From Polyangia bacterium (lineage in GTDB: Bacteria; Myxococcota_A; Polyangia; Nannocystales; Nannocystaceae), in the NCBI GenBank assembly GCA_030424595.1, contig JAUHWG010000003.1, forward strand, positions 186,001 to 250,000: a stretch of 64,000 nt of DNA, in the 5' to 3' direction. This document shows, in pieces, positions 56,233 through 63,690 of the stretch. The notes under the pieces were generated by a model. The model was given only the letters and a program-made list of their open reading frames with translations, was not told the origin of the DNA and ran no database searches. Every line of letters begins with the position of its first letter. The stretch's first letter is position 1. The translations under genes were made by a program, and so were the position numbers.

Positions 56233-57303
56233 ATGTCCACACAGCTGTCCGAGCTCCTACGCCACGTCGCAGCGAGCGCTGCATCTCGGGAGATGACCGT
56301 CCGCGAAGTGCTCGACGGTTGCGAGACCACGGCGACGCCCGCCGATCTGCTGCTCCTCCTCGACGCCGAGCGTCGGCGCCAGGGGTTGAGGAAGTACGAG
56401 CTCGCGCGGCTCTGTGGAGTTAGCGCGTCGAAGTTCTCGACGCTCACGTCTGCGAGGAACAGCGAGCGTCTGAAGGTCAAGAATCTCTTGATGATCGCCG
56501 TCGCGCTTGGGCTCGTGGACTCTCAGGAGGTGTCGGCGAGTGGAAGAGGACCGGCGAGGAAGAAGAAGGTGAGCCGGCGAGCGTCGCCGACGAGGTCGAA
56601 GCGAAGAGCTGGGCGCGTTGCTCCGCCGGCTCCGCGGGGCGATGAGGAGGAGTCCGGGGATCCTCCGGAGGGCGCGTCGCCGTCGGTCGACGACCCGCGA
56701 GCCGACGGCTCGCCTGCCGATGACTACACGACCGTGGGGCTGCGCGAGGCCGCGGTCATACTGGGCATGCCTCTTTCCGGCCTTGTCGAACTCGCCGAGA
56801 AGAAGTTTCTCCCAGGGGCTGTCTTGGAGGGGGGGCGTTGGCGGATCACCCCTTTGGCGATAGCCAAGATCATCGAGGCGAAGGAGACCGGTGATCGGGC
56901 TGTGGCCGATATGGCTGAGGTCCGTCGTCGTCTCGACGCGGTCGAGCAGGCGAGCGAGGAGCTCAAAGGGCAGGTCAAGCTCATCGAGAGCGTGCGCGAG
57001 CTGCTCCTCCAGCAGCGACACAACGGGGGCGCGAAGCAGATCGAGACCAGGGTGCTGGATCTCCTGCCCGAAATGTGGCCGCAGCACTTTGAGCCTGGGA
57101 AGCCGGTGATCCTCGGCGACCTATTGAGGGTCTTCCCCGACGCGAGCGAGCACTCGATCGAGTTCCTGGCCTCTGCGCTGATGTACCCGGCTCCTCCGAT
57201 GGCGAAGCTCATGCGCCATGTGGAAGAGTGGAAGGTGATACTTCAGACTGCCGCGAAGGGGCAGGAGCGGCGAGAGTCAGGCGGAGCGGAGCGGGAAGGT
57301 TGA
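56233..57303 (+). CDS. Two-domain DNA-binding protein with helix-turn-helix
   Basis: Protein of 356 residues. Residues ~35-95 form an XRE-like helix-turn-helix (LRKYELARLCGVSASKFSTL, with a KNLLMIAVALGLVD end). A basic linker (ARKKKVSRRASPTRSKRRAG) and an acidic stretch follow. Near 165-210 a second DNA-binding segment resembles MerR/excisionase winged helices (TVGLREAAVILGMPLSGLVE, then GGRWRITPLAIAKIIEAKE), then a coiled coil and a helical C-terminus. ATG at 56233 gives a sensible N-terminus, though no good ribosome-binding site is seen. It is a candidate regulator or repeat-array binding protein. It is the last recognised gene of the element. Confidence 0.65.
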   Translation: MSTQLSELLRHVAASAASREMTVREVLDGCETTATPADLLLLLDAERRRQGLRKYELARLCGVSASKFSTLTSARNSERLKVKNLLMIAVALGLVDSQEVSASGRGPARKKKVSRRASPTRSKRRAGRVAPPAPRGDEEESGDPPEGASPSVDDPRADGSPADDYTTVGLREAAVILGMPLSGLVELAEKKFLPGAVLEGGRWRITPLAIAKIIEAKETGDRAVADMAEVRRRLDAVEQASEELKGQVKLIESVRELLLQQRHNGGAKQIETRVLDLLPEMWPQHFEPGKPVILGDLLRVFPDASEHSIEFLASALMYPAPPMAKLMRHVEEWKVILQTAAKGQERRESGGAEREG

Positions 57304-57708
57304 TCCCAACTCAGGGCGAGGACTGAGCGCATCACTGGGGCGGCTGGTCGACGGGCGGGGTTCGGCGAGGCCGAAGAATTCGGGGCCGCGCTCGTGCCAT
57401 GGGATGGAGAGCCTGCGGCCCTGTCCAGGGCGCCGATTGAGGGACGCCCGGGGGGAGGTCCATCCACAGAACCCTCGGTCTTCTGGTCGAGCGTAGCCCT
57501 GGTCGCGAACTCCGAAGGGCTAGCCTCGTGTATGAGTCGCTGGCCGGACGCTGAGTTCGCGATCGCGAGTGTCTCGAGTCGCAGCTAGGTCGGTCGAGGT
57601 GGCACCGACACCGGAGCTAGCTTGTTTGGGACCACGAGATGGGAGAGCTGAGGGTCTTGTCGATATCGTCGAGAAGCGCCCGCGCGCGTCCACACTGGAT
57701 CTCGGCGC
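57304..57708. other. Gap at the right side of the element
   Basis: 405 bp. No gene is supported on either strand. No copy of the 34-bp repeat found at 25916 and 29392 was seen here by eye. The right end of the element probably lies in or near this gap. Confidence 0.4.
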
Positions 57709-58500
57709 TCAGAAGAGGTAGCCGTGACGAGCCCGGAGCTCGGCGTCGAGCTGATGGACGCCGCCGACCACTTGGTGCTGCGGCCAGAGCCTGTCGGCGT
57801 GGTCGAAGCAGTCCCAGCCGTCCTCGAAGCGACGCTGAGCGAGGTAGGTCCGGCCGAGGCTGACCCAGGTCGCGGCGAGGCCCGGATCTCGAGTCAGCGC
57901 CGATGAGAAGGCGCGGCAGGCCTCCTCGACCTGACCGATCTCGGCGTGCTTCTCACCCATCAAGACATCGAGGACGTGGGCGTAGCGGTCTGTCTTTGAG
58001 CGCAGCTTCTCAAGGCCGGCGAGCTGCTGGGCCGCAGCCTGTTCCGAAGACGCCGATGAGAGGAGCTTGGGGATCTTCTTGATCGGGCTGAGCCATCCAG
58101 CTCTGCTGAAGATCTCTCCGACGAGTTCGCTGGTATTGGCTACGTACGCCCAGTTGTGGGCGAAGAGGGCAAGGAGCGCGTCGAGGAGCTCGCCGCGTGC
58201 GAGTGAGGCACGAGCCTCGTCGAGGCGTTCGTCCGACGCCGCGTCGAGGGGCCGGCCGATCGGGGCGAGGACATCATCGGCGGGCGGCTCATCCCGGAAT
58301 TCAGCGGCCATCGTCGCGAAGTCGAGGTTGCCGGGCTCGACCTCCTGGAGCTCGAATGTGCGCACGCGTCGACGGAGCGGGAAGTGGTCATCGACCGAGA
58401 CGGAGCTGGGGAGAGCGCCTAGATCGGCTAGCTCGGCGGCGATCATGGGGTGGAGGCAGAGGGCATACCCGAAGAGTCGGAGGAGGCCCCTTGAAGGCAT
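57709..58500 (-). CDS. TPR-like protein of unknown function
   Basis: Protein of 263 residues. The N-terminal half is not recognised (FGYALCLHPMIAAELADLGA, FELQEVEPGNLDFATMAAEF). The C-terminal ~110 residues contain tetratricopeptide-like helices: GEKHAEIGQVEEACRAFSSA, LTRDPGLAATWVSLGRTYL and QRRFEDGWDCFDHADRLWP. It probably mediates protein contacts in the cytoplasm. ATG at 58500 begins the part that reads as protein; upstream sequence in frame is Arg/Ser-rich and overlaps the intergenic region. The upstream neighbour on the same strand is the sulfotransferase gene, 70 bp away, so the two may be cotranscribed. Confidence 0.6.
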   Translation of the reverse strand: MPSRGLLRLFGYALCLHPMIAAELADLGALPSSVSVDDHFPLRRRVRTFELQEVEPGNLDFATMAAEFRDEPPADDVLAPIGRPLDAASDERLDEARASLARGELLDALLALFAHNWAYVANTSELVGEIFSRAGWLSPIKKIPKLLSSASSEQAAAQQLAGLEKLRSKTDRYAHVLDVLMGEKHAEIGQVEEACRAFSSALTRDPGLAATWVSLGRTYLAQRRFEDGWDCFDHADRLWPQHQVVGGVHQLDAELRARHGYLF

Positions 58501-58570
58501 CTCGGGCGGCGCGGCGACCGGGCGCACGGGTCCGCTCCGCCGATGAGCGCCGCCACAGCGCATCCGCGCG

Positions 58571-59803
58571 CTACTGCGAAGCGGGTCGAGCGGCTTCAAA
58601 GCGATCGAGGTACCCGGCGAACCGGCGCTCGATCTCCGGCACGCGCAGCGAGAACTGCGCCAACGAGTAACGATGAGCCCGGTTCGGCTTGCTGGATCGG
58701 GCCGCCTCCATCGAACAATCAAGGCGGGGCAGACCTGCGCTCGCGCAGATCCGGGCGACGACCGCGGGCGGGTCCGCGACCAATTCGCCGTACGCTACGT
58801 CGATCACGGTCGCCTTGGGCGCGGCCTCGCGGGCTGCGATCGCGTGGTCGAGCCCCTCGGCGGCGCGATCCAGCCAGTAGCGGCCGATCTCGGCAAGATC
58901 GACCTGGTCGCTCATCAGCGCCTGCGTGGTCGCGCTAAGGCTGCACAGCGAGGGCAGGGCCTGGTCGATGGCGCGATGGGTCTGGATGATGATCGCGTCG
59001 GGGAAGACCTCGAGGACAGCGCCGAGGGCGAATAGGTGCGCCGGCGCCTTGAGCACCAGCCTGCGGGCGGGCGAATGCCGTTGGTAGTGCTGGAGCTGGC
59101 GCCGGTAATATCGATATGTGGGCACCATGTCCTGGCCGCGGAGCCAGCGGCCGTAGCTCGGCACGTGTGCGACCAGCTCGAAGACGAGGCTGCGAAAGTC
59201 ACGCTGTAGGAGCTCGTTGCACTCCTCGGCGTCCTCGGGCCCGCCAAGGTGGATCGCGGCGAAGCCGGGGATGAGGCTGTGCCACCGGTGGTGGGCTCGA
59301 GCGGCCTGGGCCACCCGCGGATCGGGCCCCGCGCGCGTCGGATCGGGGGGTGGAGAAGGATACCGAAGCTCCCACGTTCTCAAAGCCCGCAGCGAGGGGT
59401 GCGTGGCGAGCAGTCGGTGCAGGAGCGTGGTGCCGGTGCGGTATAGCCCGGCGATCACGATCGGCCGCTCGATCGGTATCCGGGCGATCTCCGGGTCGAC
59501 CGCGTAGTCGCGCCCCATCTCCAGGCGACCGACGAGGAGATCGGCGATCATCGTCCGCACCGCGAGGCGCCCGAGCGGGTTCAGGCGGGCCTCCTGGTCC
59601 ATCGCCGCGAGCAGGACCCGCAGGCCCTCGGCGTAGCGATCGTCGCCGAAGTCGCTCAGCCCGGCCCGCCGGGTCGCAGCTCGCGAGATCGACTCGACGG
59701 TGAGGTCGCTCTGCCAGCCCAGGCGCGCGAGGCCGCGGCCCACGGCGTTGACGAGGCGGACTAAGGGCGGACGATGGGGAGTGGAGGTCCACGGTTCAGA
59801 CAT
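58571..59803 (-). CDS. PAPS-dependent sulfotransferase family protein
   Basis: Protein of 410 residues of the Sulfotransfer_3 type, moving sulfate from PAPS to an unknown acceptor. The 5'-phosphosulfate loop is IVIAGLYRTGTTLLHRLLAT (near 140-160), with Thr/Ser in the place of the PSB motif. The 3'-phosphate region is RLVLKAPAHLFALGAVLEVF then PDAIIIQTHRAIDQALPSLC. Conserved DVAYGELVADPPAVVARIC and HRYSLAQFSL follow. Relatives are common in actinobacteria and myxobacteria and probably act on lipids or natural products. No signal peptide. It is expected to be cytoplasmic. Confidence 0.8.
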   Translation of the reverse strand: MSEPWTSTPHRPPLVRLVNAVGRGLARLGWQSDLTVESISRAATRRAGLSDFGDDRYAEGLRVLLAAMDQEARLNPLGRLAVRTMIADLLVGRLEMGRDYAVDPEIARIPIERPIVIAGLYRTGTTLLHRLLATHPSLRALRTWELRYPSPPPDPTRAGPDPRVAQAARAHHRWHSLIPGFAAIHLGGPEDAEECNELLQRDFRSLVFELVAHVPSYGRWLRGQDMVPTYRYYRRQLQHYQRHSPARRLVLKAPAHLFALGAVLEVFPDAIIIQTHRAIDQALPSLCSLSATTQALMSDQVDLAEIGRYWLDRAAEGLDHAIAAREAAPKATVIDVAYGELVADPPAVVARICASAGLPRLDCSMEAARSSKPNRAHRYSLAQFSLRVPEIERRFAGYLDRFEAARPASQ

Positions 59804-60001
59804 GGCGAGGGCTCTCTGAGCCGTGCGCGGCGGGTTGACGAGGCGTTTGGCACGGGGACGGTGGGCGTGGGTCCGTTCCCCAATGAGAATACACTGGATC
59901 GCCTGCGAGCTTCTATATCGGTCCGATCGCGGCGTCTAACTCCAGCACGGCGCCCGAGTTCCGGCGTCGGGGTATCTTCTTGGTCGTGGAGCGGCCGGGT
60001 C
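59804..60001. other. Intergenic region
   Basis: About 200 bp containing the sulfotransferase promoter region. It holds a somewhat AT-richer spot around 59880-59925 and no gene. Confidence 0.5.
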
Positions 60002-60337
60002 CTACTTGTCGGCGATGACGTTGTAGATGTGCGACCGCGCGATGCCGAGGCACTGCGCCGCCTTCGTGACGTTGCCTTCGCACTCGGCGAGCGCCCGGTC
60101 CAGGAGCAAGCGTTGGAACTGCCGAGTCACTTCTTGCCAGCCCAACTTTCGGACCCGATCCATGCTGAGCTCGCGGTCGTGTGATGCGGCGGCTCGGACG
60201 AGCGAGCGCCACGCTCTGCCGTAGCCCGATCGGAGGGCGAGGTCCTCGAGCACGGCCAGCTCGAACCGCCGCTCGAACGCAGCAACGCGCCCGCTATCGA
60301 CATCGGTACTCTGCGGGACGACGCGTGCAACGCTCAT
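60002..60337 (-). CDS. Orphan Fis-type (NtrC C-terminal-like) DNA-binding protein
   Basis: Protein of 111 residues. The C-terminal ~45 residues are an HTH_8/Fis helix-turn-helix as at the end of NtrC-type regulators: FQRLLLDRALAECEGNVTKA then AQCLGIARSHIYNVIADK. The N-terminal ~65 residues are helical (AFERRFELAVLEDLALRSGY). There is no AAA+ or receiver domain, so it may work as a stand-alone nucleoid or local regulator, or be the leftover end of a larger regulator. The start is the first ATG in a good context. It does not share an operon with its neighbours. Confidence 0.7.
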   Translation of the reverse strand: MSVARVVPQSTDVDSGRVAAFERRFELAVLEDLALRSGYGRAWRSLVRAAASHDRELSMDRVRKLGWQEVTRQFQRLLLDRALAECEGNVTKAAQCLGIARSHIYNVIADK

Positions 60338-60616
60338 GGGGAGCGATGCTCGACGAGGCTGGTCCGCGCGTCAACGTGCGGGGACCAACTGTCGCGCGCG
60401 TATTCGCCCACGGCGGCGCGGGGTCGTGACAGCTCAGTTCTCCCAAGAGCCCCGGGCTTGCAGTGATCACAGCCTCGTCGTCTCGAACTGTACCGTTGAC
60501 TCGTGCAACGTAGGGGTAAGTGCCTCGTTCGTAGATGGTGGCGTACGCTCTGAGGGTGATGTCTGCGAAAGATCCGGCTCGCTACTGATGGCGAGGAGAC
60601 AAAGGAGGTGTCTATC
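60338..60616. other. Intergenic region
   Basis: 279 bp between divergent genes. It should hold both promoters. No repeat or hairpin stands out. Confidence 0.4.
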
Positions 60617-60826
60617 ATGAGGCAACTCAAGGAACCTTCTCTTGAGCGACTCTACGTTCGCGATGATTCTCGAATTCCGTCGGAGCTGAAGGGAAGAAAG
60701 TCCCAGGTGTCGGAGCCGTCAAGGACCCGATCGGTCAGGCGAGAGCGGAGCGCGGCAGGTCTGACGGGCGATCTGCTCGTGACTCCGGGCGAGGACAGAG
60801 CGCGTCGCCGAGGCTGCGAAGCTTGA
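60617..60826 (+). CDS. Small ORF with strong ribosome-binding site
   Basis: Sixty-nine codons (MRQLKEPSLERLYVRDDSRI, then PSELKGRKSQVSEPSRTRSV, continuing Arg-rich) preceded by a full AGGAGG eight bases before ATG. The product would be basic and hydrophilic with no membrane segment. It ends 104 bp before the kinase gene and faces the same way, so it may be cotranscribed. Third-position GC is lower at its start than in neighbouring genes. No family is recognised. It could be a small regulator or a chance frame. Confidence 0.45.
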   Translation: MRQLKEPSLERLYVRDDSRIPSELKGRKSQVSEPSRTRSVRRERSAAGLTGDLLVTPGEDRARRRGCEA

Positions 60827-60930
60827 ACGGGCCCATTCCTTAAAGGCAAAGTCGGGGCGGCTCTTCGGTCACCCTCGCGTCGTGGAAAGGGCTTGCCTTC
60901 GAGCCTTCGATAGATCTTCATAACCATCTC

Positions 60931-63678
60931 GTGTCTTCGCCCGTCGCGTTCACTCCCGCCCAGGCCTGGACCCTCTTCGCGGCGCCCGAGGAGGGCTCCG
61001 GAGAGCGTTTGCAGGAGGGCCGACACGCTGTGCTCGACGAGCGCTTTCGGATCCTGGCGCCGATCGGCCGCGGTGGGATGGGGAGCGTCTACCTCTGCGA
61101 AGACATCGCACTGCGGAGTCGGGCGGCGGTCAAGGTGCTGCGCTCGGACAACCGGGACATGCGGCGGCGCTTCCTCGACGAGGCGACGCTGCTCGCGAAC
61201 CTTCGTCATCCGCACCTGGTGCAGGTCTTCGCGGTCGGCGAGACGGGCGAGGGGCACCCGTACATGGCGATGGAGTACCTGGGGCGGAGCCTCGACAGCC
61301 GGCTGCGGGAGGGGGAGCCCTTGCCGTGGCGGGAGGTCGTCGAGCTCTCGATCCAGATCGCGGAGGCGCTCGGGGCTCTTCATCGCGCTGGCGTCGTGCA
61401 CCGGGATGTGAAGCCCGCCAACATCGCCGAGCTGCGCGGCGCGACCGGGCGGGTTTTCGTCAAGCTGCTCGATCTCGGCGTCGCTCGGGCGGATGATCTG
61501 GCGAGCGTGCAGCAGGGCGGGGAGCTCCTGCCGCCGCGGCGACCGACGAAGGTCGGCAAGGTGCTCGGCACGCCTGGCTACGTGCCCCCCGAGGCGGGGC
61601 TGTCGGTACCGGACCCGCGCTTTGACGTGTACGGCCTGGGGGCGACGATCTTTCGCCTGTGTACGGGGGTCATGCCCAACCCGCTGGAGCCGCGATCGAT
61701 GCGAGCGGCGCGGCCTGATCTGGATCTACCGGAGGAGCTGGAGTCGATCGTCGCGCGGGCGCTCGCGGTGCTCCCGGAGGAGCGCATCGGATCGGCGGAG
61801 GAGCTGTCGCGGGAGCTCGCGGGGATCCAAACAGTGCACACCGACGAGGTCAAAGAGACGCTCTTCGACGGTTGCTACGAGCTGATCGAGCTGCTGGGGA
61901 TCGGCGCGAAGGCGGAGGTCTACCGGGCGTATCACCGTGACGCGCGTCGCTACGTGGCGCTGAAGATCCTGCGGGGCGAGGTCTGCGACGATGCGGAGGA
62001 GCGGGTCCGCTTTGACCGCGAAGCGCGGGCGCTGGGGGTGCTCCGGCATCCCGCGATCCCAAGGCTCGTCGAATGTCGGACCGGTGCAGAGCGACGCCGG
62101 CCCTTCATCGCGATGGAGCTCTGTCCGGGTCAACGCGCTGCGGATCTCGGGCCTGAGCCGCTGGCGGTCGACGAGGTGATCGCTGTCAGTCGGCAACTCG
62201 CGGGGGCGCTTGAGGCCATGCATAGCGCCGGCATCGTCCACCGCGATCTCAACCGGACGAACGTGCTGATCGAGCGCGGCGAGCAGGGAAGGGCGCTGCG
62301 GGCTTCGATCATCGATCTGGGTCAGGTCGAGCTTCTCGACACGTTCTACGCCGGGACCGACGAACGCTACCCGACCCCTCCAGAGGCGCGGACGCGGCTC
62401 GGCTCGGGTGGGCTGGAGCGCGTCGACTGGACCGCTCCCGAGGCCAGGGCAGGGGAGGGGTGGACGGCGCAGAGCGACGTGTACTCGCTGGGCCTGCTGC
62501 TGCATCTGCTGCTCACCGGGAAGCGGCCGGCCGAGGATGCCGATGGAGGCTGGGTGTCGCCTGTGGAGCGGGTGCCGGAGTGCGAGGGGATGCTCGCGGA
62601 GGCGATCCTTGGGGCGCTCCAGGTCGATCCGAGGTATCGGCTCGACGCGAAGAGGCTCGGGGGGTACCTGGAGGATGCCGCCGCTGATCGGATCGCGATC
62701 TTGGCGGAGGAGGAGCTGCTTCGAGGTTCCAGTGAGCGCCCGTTGGAGGTGCGAGCAGACCGCTCTTCGGTTGGTCGGCGGGAGCCTTGGTCGCGGAAGG
62801 GCGCGGCCAATCGCCCACTCGATGGTGGCGAGGGGGACAGGCGTCGCGTCTCGGCATCGACGAGTTGCGAGCGCGTGAACGAGAGGGGGAGCGGACCCGC
62901 GAAACCGTCGAGCTGGATCGCCCCCATCATGGCCTGCGTCTCTTTGGTCGCGGTGGGGGTGCTCCTGACTCTCCTCGTGACGGAGGCGAGTCGCGACCGG
63001 AGCAGTGCGATCGCCGCGGCGACGCGGGCGGCGAGGGCCGGGGAGCTGTCCCCTGAGGTACCTCGCACTCGCCCGATGACCAGCTCAGCAGTCCCCCATC
63101 GCAGGACAGGTGAGCATGGTGCTGAGGTCGCCGTGGAGCGTGACCTCGACGAGACGAGCACCATCACTGGCGAGAGCGCTGGCGCAGAGGAGTGTCAACC
63201 AACAGGCACGGTTGAATCGACGGAGGGGATGGGCCGGGAACCAGCGGGCCCGGCTGCGCTCTCCCTTGGTAGGGAGGCTGCGGCGAGCACCGGCCAGTCA
63301 CGGGCGGGCTCGGATGCGGCTCCAGCTGGCGGCAAGGCAGCGGCGAGCAGCGGCCAGCAACCCACAACGCACGCTCCTGCGAACCCCTCTGACGGTCATC
63401 CTGCGGGGAGCAGAGGGCCGTCCCTCTCGAGCGCCGCCTTCAAGAAGCGGCTCCAGAGACACCGCGCGGAGCTCCGCGAGTGTGCCCGCGGAGCGGCGGC
63501 GGTCGACGTCACCGTCGCGGTCTCCGCAGGCGGATCGGCCACGCAGGTCGCCGCTGATCCTGCGTCACCGCTTGTGCAGCTGTGTTTGCGTGATGTGCTG
63601 ACGTCGATCGACTTCCCATCGGCGGAGCGCCCGAGCACGCACCGACTCAAGCTCGGGGGCGGAGGCCCCCGCAACTAG
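60931..63678 (+). CDS. Tandem double Ser/Thr protein kinase with membrane anchor and TonB-like C-terminal domain
   Basis: Protein of 915 residues. Kinase 1 (about 40-300): GRGGMGSVY, Lys in AAVKVL, HRDVKPAN, DLGVA and GTPGYVPPE, all consistent with an active PknB-type kinase. Kinase 2 (about 315-590): GIGAKAEVY, VALKIL, then HRDLNRTN, where the catalytic-loop Lys is Asn, and DLGQVE; it may be weak or a pseudokinase. A Ser/Thr/Arg-rich linker leads to one membrane helix (~662-684) and an outer part rich in Gly/Ala. A C-terminal domain follows (~835-915, LQRHRAELRECARGAAAVDV then LCLRDVLTSIDFP) like the AgmX/TonB-type ends of myxobacterial proteins. GTG at 60931 is the likely start. Confidence 0.85.
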   Translation: MSSPVAFTPAQAWTLFAAPEEGSGERLQEGRHAVLDERFRILAPIGRGGMGSVYLCEDIALRSRAAVKVLRSDNRDMRRRFLDEATLLANLRHPHLVQVFAVGETGEGHPYMAMEYLGRSLDSRLREGEPLPWREVVELSIQIAEALGALHRAGVVHRDVKPANIAELRGATGRVFVKLLDLGVARADDLASVQQGGELLPPRRPTKVGKVLGTPGYVPPEAGLSVPDPRFDVYGLGATIFRLCTGVMPNPLEPRSMRAARPDLDLPEELESIVARALAVLPEERIGSAEELSRELAGIQTVHTDEVKETLFDGCYELIELLGIGAKAEVYRAYHRDARRYVALKILRGEVCDDAEERVRFDREARALGVLRHPAIPRLVECRTGAERRRPFIAMELCPGQRAADLGPEPLAVDEVIAVSRQLAGALEAMHSAGIVHRDLNRTNVLIERGEQGRALRASIIDLGQVELLDTFYAGTDERYPTPPEARTRLGSGGLERVDWTAPEARAGEGWTAQSDVYSLGLLLHLLLTGKRPAEDADGGWVSPVERVPECEGMLAEAILGALQVDPRYRLDAKRLGGYLEDAAADRIAILAEEELLRGSSERPLEVRADRSSVGRREPWSRKGAANRPLDGGEGDRRRVSASTSCERVNERGSGPAKPSSWIAPIMACVSLVAVGVLLTLLVTEASRDRSSAIAAATRAARAGELSPEVPRTRPMTSSAVPHRRTGEHGAEVAVERDLDETSTITGESAGAEECQPTGTVESTEGMGREPAGPAALSLGREAAASTGQSRAGSDAAPAGGKAAASSGQQPTTHAPANPSDGHPAGSRGPSLSSAAFKKRLQRHRAELRECARGAAAVDVTVAVSAGGSATQVAADPASPLVQLCLRDVLTSIDFPSAERPSTHRLKLGGGGPRN

Positions 63679-63690
63679 GAAGGCGACGTG

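Larger units (their letters stand above)
29392..57303. mobile_element. Cryptic element: candidate membrane-containing provirus, phage-plasmid or integrated plasmid
   Basis: A block of 23 genes plus a micro-ORF, unlike the flanking chromosome. Twenty-one genes face left as one compact series with short gaps and many ATGA or GTGA overlaps; two face right from a shared 466-bp control region containing an 11-bp phased repeat array. Contents: methylase-helicase giant, histone-like protein, two cell-wall hydrolases, ClpP-fold protein, degenerate ParA, holin-like protein, beta-rich abundant-looking proteins, and about nine proteins with one terminal membrane segment. The left edge is set by a 34-bp sequence repeated at 25916. 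The right edge is not defined; 57303 is only the last recognised gene. No integrase, terminase, portal, relaxase, T4SS or polymerase is seen. Confidence 0.6.

Noticed and set aside
29392..57303. The element considered as a tailed prophage, ICE or T6SS/contractile-injection cluster.
   Set aside because: No terminase, portal, tape measure, sheath, baseplate, relaxase or T4SS component was recognised.
57304..57708. Short frames on both strands at the right side of the element.
   Set aside because: No ribosome-binding sites, no protein-like composition and no domain resemblance.
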